A stretch of DNA of 64,000 nucleotides from Paenibacillus aceris (GCF_017874035.1 NZ_JAGGKV010000030.1:1-64000), one strand, 5' to 3'. Positions 49,316 to 58,735 are shown, counted from the first letter of the stretch. A program made the numbers and translations. Notes: generated from the letters alone by a model not told the origin.

Positions 49316-51268
49316 ATGAATCGAATTATCCGGAATACCGGTTTTTATTTACTTATATTTTTGGTAACAGTAGGTATCGTCCATTTCATCAGTACCCAAA
49401 ACGAACAAAAGGAATTAATAACTTACGATAAATTCCGCCAAGCAGTCGTTAACAAGAATGTGGAATCCGTAACGTTGAAGTTCGATGGTTACACGTATTT
49501 GATTAAAGGTAAGTACATTAACCCCCCAAGCGGTGCGGATAAGAAGAGCTTTGAAACTCACGCTCCGTATGAGCCTTTGGTCGTTCAGTTGATCGAAGCG
49601 AATGGCGTCCCTACGGAAACGTATGAGACGATGGAGAGGGATAGCGTTTGGATTAGCTTCCTTACATCCATTATCCCATTCGTTATTATCTTCATCTTGT
49701 TTTTCTTCCTGCTGAATCAAGCGCAAGGTGGCGGCGGCAAAGTCATGAACTTCGGCAAAAGCCGTGCCCGCTTATATAATGAGGAGAAGAAGCGTGTCAC
49801 ATTTGAAGACGTGGCGGGCGCGGATGAAGAAAAGCAAGAATTGGTCGAGGTTGTTGAATTCCTCAAAGATCCACGGAAATTCGCAGCAGTCGGCGCCAGA
49901 ATCCCCAAAGGGGTTCTGCTCAATGGTCCTCCGGGAACGGGTAAAACATTGCTTGCACGGGCTGTTGCCGGTGAAGCAGGCGTACCGTTCTTCAGTATCT
50001 CAGGTTCTGACTTCGTGGAAATGTTCGTCGGTGTCGGCGCATCCCGTGTGCGTGACTTGTTCGAGAATGCGAAGAAGAACTCGCCTTGTATCATTTTCAT
50101 TGATGAGATCGATGCTGTCGGTCGTCAACGTGGCGCTGGCTTAGGCGGCGGACATGACGAGCGTGAGCAAACCCTCAATCAGTTGCTTGTTGAGATGGAC
50201 GGGTTTGGCGCGAACGAAGGCATCATTATCGTTGCAGCAACGAACCGACCGGATATTCTTGACCCGGCGTTACTGCGTCCAGGCCGTTTCGACCGTCAAA
50301 TCACGGTTGACCGTCCGGATATTAAAGGCCGCGAAGCTGTACTGAAAGTACATGCACGCAATAAGCCGCTTGCCAAAGATGTGAAACTCGACGCTTTGTC
50401 CCGTTACACAACTGGATTTACAGGCGCTGACCTAGAGAATCTATTGAATGAAGCAGCTTTAATTGCTGCTCGTCGTAACCGTAAAGATATTTCCATGGCT
50501 GAAATCGAGGAAGCTTTTGACCGTATCATTGTAGGTACGCAGAAGAAAAGCCGAATTATCAGCGATTCTGAGAAGCGTATCGTCGCTTATCATGAAGCCG
50601 GACACGCAATCATTGGTTATCATGCGGAAAATGCAGATATGGTGCACAAAGTGACAATTGTTCCGCGCGGACGCGCTGGCGGTTACGTCATGATGCTGCC
50701 CAAAGAAGGCGAAGACCGTATGATGCAGACGAAGAACGAGCTGTTGGATAAAGTGACAGGACTCCTCGGAGGCCGCGTTGCCGAAGAATTATTTATCGGT
50801 GAGATCGGCACAGGGGCTTACAGTGACTTCCAGAAGGCAACCGGAATCGTTCGCCGCATGATTATGGAATACGGGATGAGCGATAAGCTTGGACCGATGC
50901 AGTTCGGCAGTTCGCAAGGTCAAGTGTTCTTGGGCCGCGACATCGGCCATGAACAAAACTACAGTGATGCGATCGCTTATGAGATTGACCAAGAGATGCA
51001 AAGCTTTATCCGCACTTGTTATGACCGTGCGCGTGCGATTCTTACGGAGCATGCCGATCAGATGCATCTCGTAGCCAAAACGCTGCTTGAGAAAGAAACG
51101 CTCGATAAAGACGAAATTATTGAGCTTCTGGAAAAAGGCAGACTGAACGCTAGCGGGGATGACGAGGACGTTAAAGTGAACATCCAGCCTCAAAGCCAAG
51201 CAAATGACAGCAACAAATTAGAGTTCGAAAAAGATAAAGATCCGAATCCAGATCAATCCGAAGAGTAA
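49316..51268 (+). CDS. ftsH: ATP-dependent zinc metalloprotease FtsH
   Basis: A 650-residue membrane AAA+ protease. Two N-terminal spans (about residues 7-24 and 114-135) flank an external domain. The AAA module has Walker A GPPGTGKTLL and Walker B CIIFIDEIDAVG. The zinc site is HEAGH (about 430), and the C-terminus is acidic and disordered. It degrades membrane proteins and regulators. ATG 49316 is chosen because GAGAGGAGG precedes it. A small inverted repeat TTTACC/GGTAAA (about 49262-49280) lies in the leader. Confidence 0.96.
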   Translation: MNRIIRNTGFYLLIFLVTVGIVHFISTQNEQKELITYDKFRQAVVNKNVESVTLKFDGYTYLIKGKYINPPSGADKKSFETHAPYEPLVVQLIEANGVPTETYETMERDSVWISFLTSIIPFVIIFILFFFLLNQAQGGGGKVMNFGKSRARLYNEEKKRVTFEDVAGADEEKQELVEVVEFLKDPRKFAAVGARIPKGVLLNGPPGTGKTLLARAVAGEAGVPFFSISGSDFVEMFVGVGASRVRDLFENAKKNSPCIIFIDEIDAVGRQRGAGLGGGHDEREQTLNQLLVEMDGFGANEGIIIVAATNRPDILDPALLRPGRFDRQITVDRPDIKGREAVLKVHARNKPLAKDVKLDALSRYTTGFTGADLENLLNEAALIAARRNRKDISMAEIEEAFDRIIVGTQKKSRIISDSEKRIVAYHEAGHAIIGYHAENADMVHKVTIVPRGRAGGYVMMLPKEGEDRMMQTKNELLDKVTGLLGGRVAEELFIGEIGTGAYSDFQKATGIVRRMIMEYGMSDKLGPMQFGSSQGQVFLGRDIGHEQNYSDAIAYEIDQEMQSFIRTCYDRARAILTEHADQMHLVAKTLLEKETLDKDEIIELLEKGRLNASGDDEDVKVNIQPQSQANDSNKLEFEKDKDPNPDQSEE

Positions 51269-51286
51269 CAAGCAATGGCAACTCGT

Positions 51287-51323
51287 AAATCCGGTGTACA
51301 CGTCAGGTGTACCCGGATTTTTC
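51287..51323 (+). terminator. Terminator after ftsH
   Basis: Stem AAATCCGGTGTACAC/GGTGTACCCGGATTT with mismatches, followed by TTTT. It separates ftsH from the nad operon. Confidence 0.85.
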
Positions 51324-51347
51324 TGGTTATTTCGGCTTTTTTACGCA

Positions 51348-51376
51348 TTGACAGGGGATGCTGGAATGTGTAAATT
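51348..51376 (+). promoter_or_regulatory. Sigma-A promoter of the nadABC operon
   Basis: TTGACA (51348-51353), 17 bp, TAAATT (51371-51376). Its -10 overlaps a palindrome that may be a repressor site. Confidence 0.65.
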
Positions 51377-51398
51377 AGTTGTAAATCTCTAATTTTAC
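51370..51398. promoter_or_regulatory. Palindrome over the nadA promoter -10
   Basis: GTAAATTAG (51370-51378) and CTAATTTTAC (51389-51398) form an imperfect inverted repeat covering the -10 and start point. A repressor of NAD synthesis (NiaR/YrxA type in Bacillus) is the obvious candidate, but the motif match was not checked. Confidence 0.4.
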
Positions 51399-51470
51399 AA
51401 AGGTTAGATCATACTACTTTTAGATGGTTATGAAATACACTTTACATCCCAGACAGGGGAGGAAGCATCC

Positions 51471-52409
51471 ATGGAAGCTTTAGCACTAGAGCGTAAAGCG
51501 GAGCAGAACCGTGAGTTGAAAGAGCGGTTGCTTCAATTGAAGAAAGAACGGAATGCTATTATTCTTGCTCATTATTATCAGCGTGACGAGGTTCAAGAAG
51601 TTGCCGATTTCCGGGGGGATTCCTTTTTGCTCGCGCAAAAGGCGGCACAAACAGATGCAGATGTCATTGTTTTTTGCGGCGTTCATTTCATGGGCGAAAG
51701 CGCTAAAATTTTGGCCCCGAACAAAACGGTAATTATTCCGGATGAACGTGCAGGCTGCCCGATGGCGGATATGGTGAATGTTGAAGGTCTTCGCGCCTTG
51801 AAACGCCAGCATCCAAAAGCTAAAGTCGTTGCTTACATTAATACGTCAGCTGATGTGAAATCAGAAACAGATATTTGCTGCACATCTGCAAATGCCATAA
51901 ATGTTATTAATTCCGTCGATTCGGATGAGATCATCTGGGTGCCGGATAAAAATTTGGGCGACTATGTATCAAAATTCACAAGCAAAAAAGTGATCATCTG
52001 GGAAGGCTATTGCAACACGCATGATATGCTGACCGTCAAAGATGTGGAAGAAATGAAAGCGCAGTATCCGAATGCGCAATTCGTTGTTCATCCGGAGTGC
52101 CGGCCAGAAGTTGTGAAACTGGGCGATTTCGTAGGAAGCACGACAGCGATTATTAAATATTGCAAAGAGTCAGACTGCAAGGAGTTTATTGTTGGGACGG
52201 AAGATGGGACTGGCTATCAATTGCGTTTGGATAGCCCGGACAAGCAATTCCACTTTGCAACCAAATACTTGGTCTGTCCGAATATGAAAGTGAACAATTT
52301 GAAGAAAATTGTGAAATGTCTTGAAACGATGCAGCCAGAGATTTATGTACCCACGGATGTAGCCGATAAAGCAAGATTGTCCTTAGAGCGCATGTTACAA
52401 GTAAAGTAG
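51471..52409 (+). CDS. nadA: Quinolinate synthase A
   Basis: A 312-residue [4Fe-4S] enzyme that condenses iminoaspartate with dihydroxyacetone phosphate to give quinolinate. Conserved parts are ILAHYYQRDEVQEVADFRGD (about residues 26-45), VFCGVHFMGESAKIL, DICCTSANA and HPECRPEV; several cysteines are available as cluster ligands. GGGAGGAAG precedes the ATG. It is first in nadA-nadB-nadC, which lies between ftsH and coaX; these genes are elsewhere in B. subtilis. Confidence 0.96.
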   Translation: MEALALERKAEQNRELKERLLQLKKERNAIILAHYYQRDEVQEVADFRGDSFLLAQKAAQTDADVIVFCGVHFMGESAKILAPNKTVIIPDERAGCPMADMVNVEGLRALKRQHPKAKVVAYINTSADVKSETDICCTSANAINVINSVDSDEIIWVPDKNLGDYVSKFTSKKVIIWEGYCNTHDMLTVKDVEEMKAQYPNAQFVVHPECRPEVVKLGDFVGSTTAIIKYCKESDCKEFIVGTEDGTGYQLRLDSPDKQFHFATKYLVCPNMKVNNLKKIVKCLETMQPEIYVPTDVADKARLSLERMLQVK

Positions 52410-52482
52410 CATGCGCTACTCTCTTGTTTAATTGAAAGAAAGCATCAATTCGTATGGTTATCTGTTTTGATAGTTAGGTACC

Positions 52483-52533
52483 CTCGCGAAGGAACAGAAT
52501 CTATTATATTCCCGGATTCTGTTTCTTTGCGAG
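52483..52533. promoter_or_regulatory. Strong hairpin between nadA and nadB
   Basis: A 19-bp stem with G-U and mismatched pairs (CTCGCGAAGGAACAGAATC with GATTCTGTTTCTTTGCGAG) and a loop of about 13 nt. There is no T-run, so it does not look like a standard terminator. It ends 20 bp before the nadB start. Confidence 0.6.
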
Positions 52534-52552
52534 AATTAATGGTGAAGAACGG

Positions 52553-54172
52553 GTGAGCGGCATGATTCCTAGATACCTCGTAGATGTAGATTTAAATTCC
52601 ATTCCTCATGTACATACAGATGTAATTGTGATTGGCGCAGGTATTGCAGGATTGTTTACAGCTCTGCGCGCTAGTGAAAATAAGAAAGTTCTGATGATTA
52701 CGAAGAAATCGCTCCTCGACAGTAACACCCGCTATGCACAAGGTGGGATAGCAGCTGTTATTTCCGACGAGGATTCACCTGAATATCATATGCAGGATAC
52801 TTTGATCGCCGGCGCCGGCCTATGCTCGCCAGAGGCTGTTGACGTTCTTGTTCACGAAGGACCTAACGGCGTTCAGGATCTGATTCGGATGGGGACTAAA
52901 TTCGATCTGGAGAACGGAGAGTTCGCTCTGACCAAAGAAGGAGCTCACAGCCAGCGCCGCATTCTGCACGCGCACGGCGACGCTACCGGCGCCGAAATTG
53001 TACGAGCTCTTTCGGAACGCACGAAACAGGATCCGAACATTGAGATCTGGGACGATCACTTCGTGATCGACCTCATTACACAAGATGGCGAGTGCTACGG
53101 CGCACTTGTCCAGAAGCCGGGCGGCCAGCGGGTTTTTGTCCGCGGCAACGCCACGATTCTTTGCTCCGGCGGTGCGGGGCAGTTGTTCCGCTACACGACC
53201 AACCCGGATATCGCGACCGGTGACGGCATCGCGATTGCGTATCGCGCAGGAGCGCAAATTCAAGACGTGGAATTCGTTCAATTCCACCCAACAGCGCTTT
53301 GCTACCCAGGTGCTCCGCGCTTTCTTATCTCCGAAGCGGTACGCGGCGAGGGGGCTTATCTCCGCAACATTAAAGGGGAGCGCTTCATGGAGCGGTATCA
53401 TCCGCAACTTGAGCTGGCCCCTAGGGATGTTGTAGCTCGTGCTATTGTGGATGAGATGGAGTCTTGCAAATCGACCTTTGTTTATATTGATATCACACAC
53501 GAATCCGAGGAGCTAATTAAACATCGGTTTCCAACGATTTATGAGTACTGCTTGAATTATGGTCTAGACATGAGCACAGACTGGATTCCGGTTGCTCCGG
53601 CAGCCCATTATATGATGGGTGGCGTTAAGACCGATTTGCATGGTGAAACGCATGTCCGCCGTCTTTTCGCTTGTGGTGAGGTGTCTTCTACAGGGGTACA
53701 TGGCGCTAACCGCTTAGCTAGTAATTCTTTATCGGAAGCTATCGTTTTCGGTAGGAGGATCATAGAACGTATTCAAGAGCTTCCGCCTCTGGAAGGTGAC
53801 ATTCACATTCGGGCAGAGTCAGAAGCGCCAAGAACAGAGATTCCTAATCAGGCAGTTGTCGAAAAGAAGCTGAAACTGCAGAAAGTCATGCTGCGCTACG
53901 CCGGACTGAAGCGTTCGGCCAAAGGCCTGCAAAAAGGTCACGATGAGCTGTCCAGACAGCTGTCCATTTTTGATTCCTTGATGACAAAACGTGAAGATTA
54001 TGAGTTTGCCAATTTACTGAACTGTGCTTTGCTTACGACAATGGCGGCATTAGGACGTGAGGAAAGTCGGGGCGGTCATTACCGTGAGGATTTCCCGGAA
54101 CGTGATGATCATGCTTGGAAGAAGCATATTGTTTTTAAGCGCGGGGAAGATAGCATTGAGGAGTGGATTTAA
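52553..54172 (+). CDS. nadB: L-aspartate oxidase
   Basis: A 539-residue flavoprotein that oxidises L-aspartate to iminoaspartate. The FAD-binding motif is VIVIGAGIAGLFTALRAS (about residues 24-41), followed by TRYAQGGIAAV, the catalytic region RRILHAHGDATGAE, FVQFHPTA and GVHGANRLASNSLSEA. It starts at GTG 52553 or ATG 52562 (GGGTGAG upstream). A strong hairpin lies just ahead of it. It is coupled to nadC, whose ATG follows its stop by 1 bp. Confidence 0.95.
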   Translation: MSGMIPRYLVDVDLNSIPHVHTDVIVIGAGIAGLFTALRASENKKVLMITKKSLLDSNTRYAQGGIAAVISDEDSPEYHMQDTLIAGAGLCSPEAVDVLVHEGPNGVQDLIRMGTKFDLENGEFALTKEGAHSQRRILHAHGDATGAEIVRALSERTKQDPNIEIWDDHFVIDLITQDGECYGALVQKPGGQRVFVRGNATILCSGGAGQLFRYTTNPDIATGDGIAIAYRAGAQIQDVEFVQFHPTALCYPGAPRFLISEAVRGEGAYLRNIKGERFMERYHPQLELAPRDVVARAIVDEMESCKSTFVYIDITHESEELIKHRFPTIYEYCLNYGLDMSTDWIPVAPAAHYMMGGVKTDLHGETHVRRLFACGEVSSTGVHGANRLASNSLSEAIVFGRRIIERIQELPPLEGDIHIRAESEAPRTEIPNQAVVEKKLKLQKVMLRYAGLKRSAKGLQKGHDELSRQLSIFDSLMTKREDYEFANLLNCALLTTMAALGREESRGGHYREDFPERDDHAWKKHIVFKRGEDSIEEWI

Positions 54173-54173
54173 T

Positions 54174-55043
54174 ATGCTGGATTTAAATATGGAACTGATT
54201 CGTAAACATATTCGGCTTTGGTTAGAAGAAGATATTGGCACCGGTGATGTCACGACTCTGACAACGATCCCTTTGGACCATGCGTCCAAAGGGATTATCC
54301 ACGTCAAAGAAGACGGAATCGTATGCGGTCTGCGGATCGCACAAGAAGTGTTTGCAGTCATCGACCCTTCCCTTCGTTTTGAAACAAAAGTGGTGGAAGG
54401 ATCGTCTGTTAATAAAGGGACTATATTAGCTGAAGTGGAAGGAAACACCCGAAACATTCTGCTTGGTGAACGTTTGAGTCTTAACCTCATGCAAAGATTG
54501 TCGGGTATCGCGACCAAGACGCGGGAATTTGTTGATGCGCTGGAGGGTTTGCCAACACGACTTGTAGACACACGGAAGACAACGCCGGGCCACAGGTTGC
54601 TTGAGAAATATGCCGTCCGCGTAGGTGGCGGTCATAATCATCGTTTTGGCTTATATGATGCAGTGATGATTAAGGATAACCACATTAAGGGCGCTGGCGG
54701 TATCACCCAGGCGGTTCAGGCGGCTAGGCAGCAGATTCCTCACACCATGAAAATTGAGGTAGAGGTCGAAGACTTTGATCAACTGCATGAAGCGTTATCG
54801 TCTGGAGCAGACATTATTATGCTGGATAATATGGCACCCGTTAAGATGAAGGAAGCCGTTTCCATAATTAAAAGCAAAGCTCCGCATATTGTAGTAGAGG
54901 GCTCGGGATCAGTAACCCCACAGACCATCAAAGCTATGGCAGAATCGGGCGTAGATGTGATCTCAGTTGGACGGTTGACGTACTCAGTCTCAGCGCTGGA
55001 TATTTCACTTGACCTCAATGAACGGAAGGGGACGGCGTTATGA
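54174..55043 (+). CDS. nadC: Nicotinate-nucleotide pyrophosphorylase (carboxylating)
   Basis: A 289-residue type II phosphoribosyltransferase that turns quinolinate and PRPP into nicotinate mononucleotide. Motifs are EEDIGTGDVTT near the N-terminus, ERLSLNLMQRLSGIAT, VDTRKTTPGHRLLEKYAVRVGGG (active-site Arg, Lys and His) and MLDNM. ATG 54174 has GAGGAG upstream; an earlier in-frame start would lie inside nadB. Its end overlaps coaX by 4 nt. Confidence 0.96.
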   Translation: MLDLNMELIRKHIRLWLEEDIGTGDVTTLTTIPLDHASKGIIHVKEDGIVCGLRIAQEVFAVIDPSLRFETKVVEGSSVNKGTILAEVEGNTRNILLGERLSLNLMQRLSGIATKTREFVDALEGLPTRLVDTRKTTPGHRLLEKYAVRVGGGHNHRFGLYDAVMIKDNHIKGAGGITQAVQAARQQIPHTMKIEVEVEDFDQLHEALSSGADIIMLDNMAPVKMKEAVSIIKSKAPHIVVEGSGSVTPQTIKAMAESGVDVISVGRLTYSVSALDISLDLNERKGTAL

Positions 55044-55804
55044 TTCTCGTTATCGATGTTGGGAATACGAACATTGTACTCGGTCTTTATAAAGGACGTA
55101 CGCTCCTGCACCATTGGCGGGTAAGCACGAACCGTTCGGCCACTGTTGATGAGTACGGCATGCAGCTGTACAGCCTGTTCCAACACTCAGGGATCAAATT
55201 CAGCGAAGTTGAAGGTGTCATTGTCTCTTCAGTCGTCCCTCCACTCGTCAGTGTGATGGAAAACCTTTGTCTGCACTATTTAAAAAGGACGCCATTTACA
55301 GTGGGCCCCGGCATAAAGACAGGATTGAACGTGCGAGTAGATAATCCCAAAGAGGTTGGGGCTGATCGCATTGTGAATGCTGTGGCGGCGCTTGAACTTT
55401 ATGGGGCACCTTGTATCATTGTTGATTTCGGAACAGCGACAACTTACGACTATATCGATCCTGCCCAGCAGCTTGTGGGGTGCGCCATTGCGCCGGGAAT
55501 CGGTATTTCAACAGAAGCCTTATATCAAAAGGCGGCGAAGCTGCCGCGCATCGAGCTCGTGAAGCCGAAGAGCGTTGTAGGTAGAAACACGGTGACGGCG
55601 ATGCAGGCGGGCATTATTTACGGCTACGTAGGCCAGGTTGATGGAATCGTAGAGCGTGTAAAACAGGAGTTTAATGTAAATCCTACCGTCATAGCAACGG
55701 GGGGACTTGCAGAATTGATCTCCAGTGAATCCCGTACGATTCAAATTGTGAATCCCTTGTTGACACTGCAAGGTTTACAAATGATTTATGAGAAAAATGC
55801 ATAA
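55040..55804 (+). CDS. coaX: Type III pantothenate kinase
   Basis: A 254-residue ASKHA-fold kinase that performs the first step of coenzyme A synthesis. Conserved parts are VIDVGNTNIVLGLYKG (residues 4-19), GADRIVNAVAA, DFGTATTYDYI and GCAIAPGIGIS. Type III kinases are not inhibited by CoA and usually need a monovalent cation. It overlaps the nadC stop (ATGA) and is followed by hslO, as in B. subtilis. Confidence 0.96.
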   Translation: MILVIDVGNTNIVLGLYKGRTLLHHWRVSTNRSATVDEYGMQLYSLFQHSGIKFSEVEGVIVSSVVPPLVSVMENLCLHYLKRTPFTVGPGIKTGLNVRVDNPKEVGADRIVNAVAALELYGAPCIIVDFGTATTYDYIDPAQQLVGCAIAPGIGISTEALYQKAAKLPRIELVKPKSVVGRNTVTAMQAGIIYGYVGQVDGIVERVKQEFNVNPTVIATGGLAELISSESRTIQIVNPLLTLQGLQMIYEKNA

Positions 55805-55827
55805 GCTGTTTAAGGAAAGGAAGTAAC

Positions 55828-56694
55828 ATGGGCGATTATTTAATTCGAGGAACGGCCCTTCAGGGAAGAGTTCGTGCTTTTGCGGTACAAACGACCGACC
55901 TCACAGATGAACTTAGCCGAAGACACCAAACGACCCCGACAGCCACAGCGGCTTTAGGAAGAACGGCAGCAGCAGGTCTACTCCTGGGAGCTATGCTCAA
56001 AGGGGAGGAACATCTCATTGTTCAAGTCAAAGGTGATGGTCCAATCGGTCAGATTGTGGTTGATGCCAATGCCAAGGGCGAGGTGCGCGGTTATGTGGAT
56101 AATCCGCTTGTTGATCCTCCTCTCAAAGAGAATGGCAAGCTTGACGTTGCCGCTGCAGTGGGAACGGAAGGCTTTTTGTACATAACCAAAGATTTAGGAC
56201 TTAAAGAGCCGTATAAAGGCAGTACGCCACTAATTACCGGTGAATTAGCTGAGGATTTCACTTACTATTTTGCAAAGTCGGAGCAGACGCCTTCCGCTGT
56301 TGCGCTGGGTGTATTGGTCAATACGGATCACTCCATCCTTGCTGCCGGCGGGTTCGTCATTCAATTGCTTCCTGGATTAGATGACAAGGAGATCGGGGAA
56401 ATCGAGGAAATGCTCTCGCGTATCCCATCCTTCACAAGTATGCTCGGCGGGGGGCTGAACCTGGAGGAAATTCTGCAAACGGTATTGCCTTCTTTTCAAA
56501 AGCTAGATGAGATGGACGTTATGTTCCGTTGCAAGTGCAGCCGGGAGAGGATCGAAGCCACACTGATTTCATTAGGAAAAGATGAGCTTCAAGAAATTCT
56601 GGATGACGAAGGTTTCGCCGAAGTCGTGTGTCACTTCTGCAATGAAGCGTATCGCTACAATGAAGAAGAGCTGCAACGGATGATTAACCAGTAG
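55828..56694 (+). CDS. hslO: Redox-regulated chaperone Hsp33
   Basis: A 288-residue Hsp33. The N-terminal core starts MGDYLIRGTALQGRVRAFAV, and the redox switch near the C-terminus shows CKC (about 234-236) and CHFC (about 267-270), four zinc-binding cysteines that form disulfides on oxidation and unfold the linker to activate holdase activity. RBS AAAGGAAG. It is in the coaX-hslO unit. Confidence 0.96.
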   Translation: MGDYLIRGTALQGRVRAFAVQTTDLTDELSRRHQTTPTATAALGRTAAAGLLLGAMLKGEEHLIVQVKGDGPIGQIVVDANAKGEVRGYVDNPLVDPPLKENGKLDVAAAVGTEGFLYITKDLGLKEPYKGSTPLITGELAEDFTYYFAKSEQTPSAVALGVLVNTDHSILAAGGFVIQLLPGLDDKEIGEIEEMLSRIPSFTSMLGGGLNLEEILQTVLPSFQKLDEMDVMFRCKCSRERIEATLISLGKDELQEILDDEGFAEVVCHFCNEAYRYNEEELQRMINQ

Positions 56695-56729
56695 ATCGGC
56701 AGCACTATGGAAATGAAGAGGGAGTCAGG

Positions 56730-57680
56730 ATGCAGAACGTAAAGCGATTGTGGGGAGTCATCATTGTGATGGCTGTATGTAATCTCGTGCTCGCATCCTT
56801 GCTGATCACCCATACCATGAACCAATCAGAACCAAGTCATCCAGCGGATCCCGAGCAGCAAGGCGAGCAAAACAAAGAGCAGGTCGTTGCCAAAATTGGA
56901 AGTCGTGAAATTAAGCGGCAAGAGCTACAAACGGCGCTGGAACGTCATTATGGCGCAGAACTTTTAGGTCAACTGTTGGATCGTGATGTGATAAGTTTGG
57001 AAGGAAATGAGACGGGGACGACGATTGGTGACGCGGAAATTACGCGTGAGTTGAAACGTATGCAGCAAGGCTATGAGAGCGAAGAACAATTTTATGCATC
57101 CATGCAAAATCAATTGGGGCTGTCCCAGCAAGAAATCAAAGAGGATGTCACGAATAAACTGCTCTTGGAGAAGCTTGCTACCAGCCATATCCAAATAACG
57201 GATGCTCAGGTGGAATCTTACATCCAAGCGCATCCTGATGAGTTTAAGCAAGAAACCGAGTACAACATCCAGCAGATTATTGTTTCTACCAAAGATCAGG
57301 CGAACAAAGTCATTGCTGCGCTGGCCAAAGGGGAAAGCTTTGAAATCCTGGCGAGAGATCGTTCCCTCGATGATGCAACCAATAATACCGGGGGCGATTT
57401 GGGCTGGATTGAGGGGGATGACCCATTCGTGGCAGCTTCGGTTCTGGAGGCGGCGAAATTGCTGAAGGCTGGGGAAATCAGTAAACCGGTAGCGTTATCG
57501 CAAGGATTTGCCATAGTGAAGCTGAAAAGCAAGCGTGAGAAAGAAAATCCGGATCAAGCGTTTATTCGCGAAAATGTGCGCAGAGAGTTGGCGCTGCAGG
57601 AGGCGCCGCCGCTCAAGGATTATGTTTCACAGCTTCGAGCGAAATGGAAAGTAACGATTGTAGATCCGGAGTTTAAGTAG
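56730..57680 (+). CDS. Membrane-anchored PpiC-type foldase (YacD-like)
   Basis: A 316-residue protein with an N-terminal span (LWGVIIVMAVCNLVLASLLI, about residues 6-25) without a lipobox, a SurA_N-like helical region (about 50-165) and a parvulin domain (about 172-268; QQIIVSTKDQANKVIAALAKGESFEILARD and GGDLGWIEGDDPF). It is predicted to face outward and help fold exported proteins. It occupies the yacD place between hslO and cysK. Confidence 0.9.
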   Translation: MQNVKRLWGVIIVMAVCNLVLASLLITHTMNQSEPSHPADPEQQGEQNKEQVVAKIGSREIKRQELQTALERHYGAELLGQLLDRDVISLEGNETGTTIGDAEITRELKRMQQGYESEEQFYASMQNQLGLSQQEIKEDVTNKLLLEKLATSHIQITDAQVESYIQAHPDEFKQETEYNIQQIIVSTKDQANKVIAALAKGESFEILARDRSLDDATNNTGGDLGWIEGDDPFVAASVLEAAKLLKAGEISKPVALSQGFAIVKLKSKREKENPDQAFIRENVRRELALQEAPPLKDYVSQLRAKWKVTIVDPEFK

Positions 57681-57698
57681 CGCCTGGTGAAAATATGG

Positions 57699-57727
57699 TT
57701 GACAACTACTGGGTGCATTGATAAGAT
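57699..57727 (+). promoter_or_regulatory. Sigma-A promoter of cysK
   Basis: TTGACA (57699-57704), 17 bp, TAAGAT (57722-57727), 67 bp before the start codon. Confidence 0.65.
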
Positions 57728-57740
57728 TAAATGTATAATA

Positions 57741-57757
57741 CCGACTAATTAACTCGG
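57741..57757. promoter_or_regulatory. Candidate CymR-type operator in the cysK leader
   Basis: CCGACTAATTAACTCGG is a near palindrome (CCGA/TCGG arms) about +8 to +24 from the predicted start point. Its look and place suit CymR, the Rrf2-type repressor that controls cysteine genes with CysK as co-repressor in Bacillales. The consensus was not checked. Confidence 0.4.
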
Positions 57758-57793
57758 AAATCATCTATTACTCAATCTGGAGGGGAACTAGAA

Positions 57794-58735
57794 ATGGCAA
57801 GATTAGTACAAAGCATTACGGATTTGATTGGAGATACACCGCTTGTTCGTTTGAATCGTGTGGTTCCGGAAGGAAGCGCAGAGGTTTATGTTAAATTGGA
57901 GTATCAGAACCCTGGTGCTAGCGTTAAGGACCGTATTGCCATCTCCATGATCGAGGTAGCTGAGCAAGAAGGTAAACTTAAGCCCGGCGATACGATTGTT
58001 GAGCCAACTAGCGGTAACACAGGAATCGGAATAGCATTAGTTGCGGCTGCTAAAGGCTACAAAGCGATTCTGGTCATGCCAGAAACGATGTCTCTAGAAA
58101 GACGTAACCTACTTCGCGCCTACGGTGCACAGCTTGTTCTTACTCCGGGAGCAGAAGGAATGAAGGGTGCGATCAAACGCGCGGAGGAATTGAAAGCAGA
58201 GAATCCTTCGTACTTCATCCCGCAACAATTTGAAAATCCAGCCAACGTGAAAGTTCACCGTGAAACAACAGGTCCGGAAATCGTAGAAGCGATTAAAGGG
58301 CATGATGGCAAACTGGATGCTTTCATTTCAGGTATCGGTACGGGCGGAACGATTTCAGGCGCTGGCGGCGTGTTGAAAGAAAACTTCCCAGACATCAAAA
58401 TTTATGCGGTAGAGCCTGCGGCTTCACCGGTTCTTTCCGGCGGTAAACCAGGTCCTCACAAAATCCAAGGTATCGGTGCTGGTTTTGTTCCTGGTATCTT
58501 GAATACGAACATCTACGATGAAATCATTGCCGTGGAGAATGACGATGCTTTCGAAACTTCCCGCCGCGTAGCCAAAGAAGAAGGTATTCTTGGCGGTATT
58601 TCATCCGGTGCAGCGATTTTCGCAGCACTGAAAGTAGCCAAAGAGCTTGGCGCTGGCAAGCGTGTTGTTGCGATCGTTCCAAGTAACGGTGAGCGTTACC
58701 TGTCAACACCACTTTACCAATTCGAAGAGCAATAA
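57794..58735 (+). CDS. cysK: Cysteine synthase A (O-acetylserine sulfhydrylase)
   Basis: A 313-residue PLP enzyme that forms cysteine from O-acetylserine and sulfide. The PLP lysine is in NPGASVKDRIA (about residue 44), substrate binding in PTSGNTGIG (about 71-79) and the phosphate loop in GIGTGGTISGAG (about 179-190). In Bacillus CysK also forms the CymR-CysK repressor complex. It is flanked by its own promoter and terminator, so it forms one unit. Confidence 0.97.
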   Translation: MARLVQSITDLIGDTPLVRLNRVVPEGSAEVYVKLEYQNPGASVKDRIAISMIEVAEQEGKLKPGDTIVEPTSGNTGIGIALVAAAKGYKAILVMPETMSLERRNLLRAYGAQLVLTPGAEGMKGAIKRAEELKAENPSYFIPQQFENPANVKVHRETTGPEIVEAIKGHDGKLDAFISGIGTGGTISGAGGVLKENFPDIKIYAVEPAASPVLSGGKPGPHKIQGIGAGFVPGILNTNIYDEIIAVENDDAFETSRRVAKEEGILGGISSGAAIFAALKVAKELGAGKRVVAIVPSNGERYLSTPLYQFEEQ

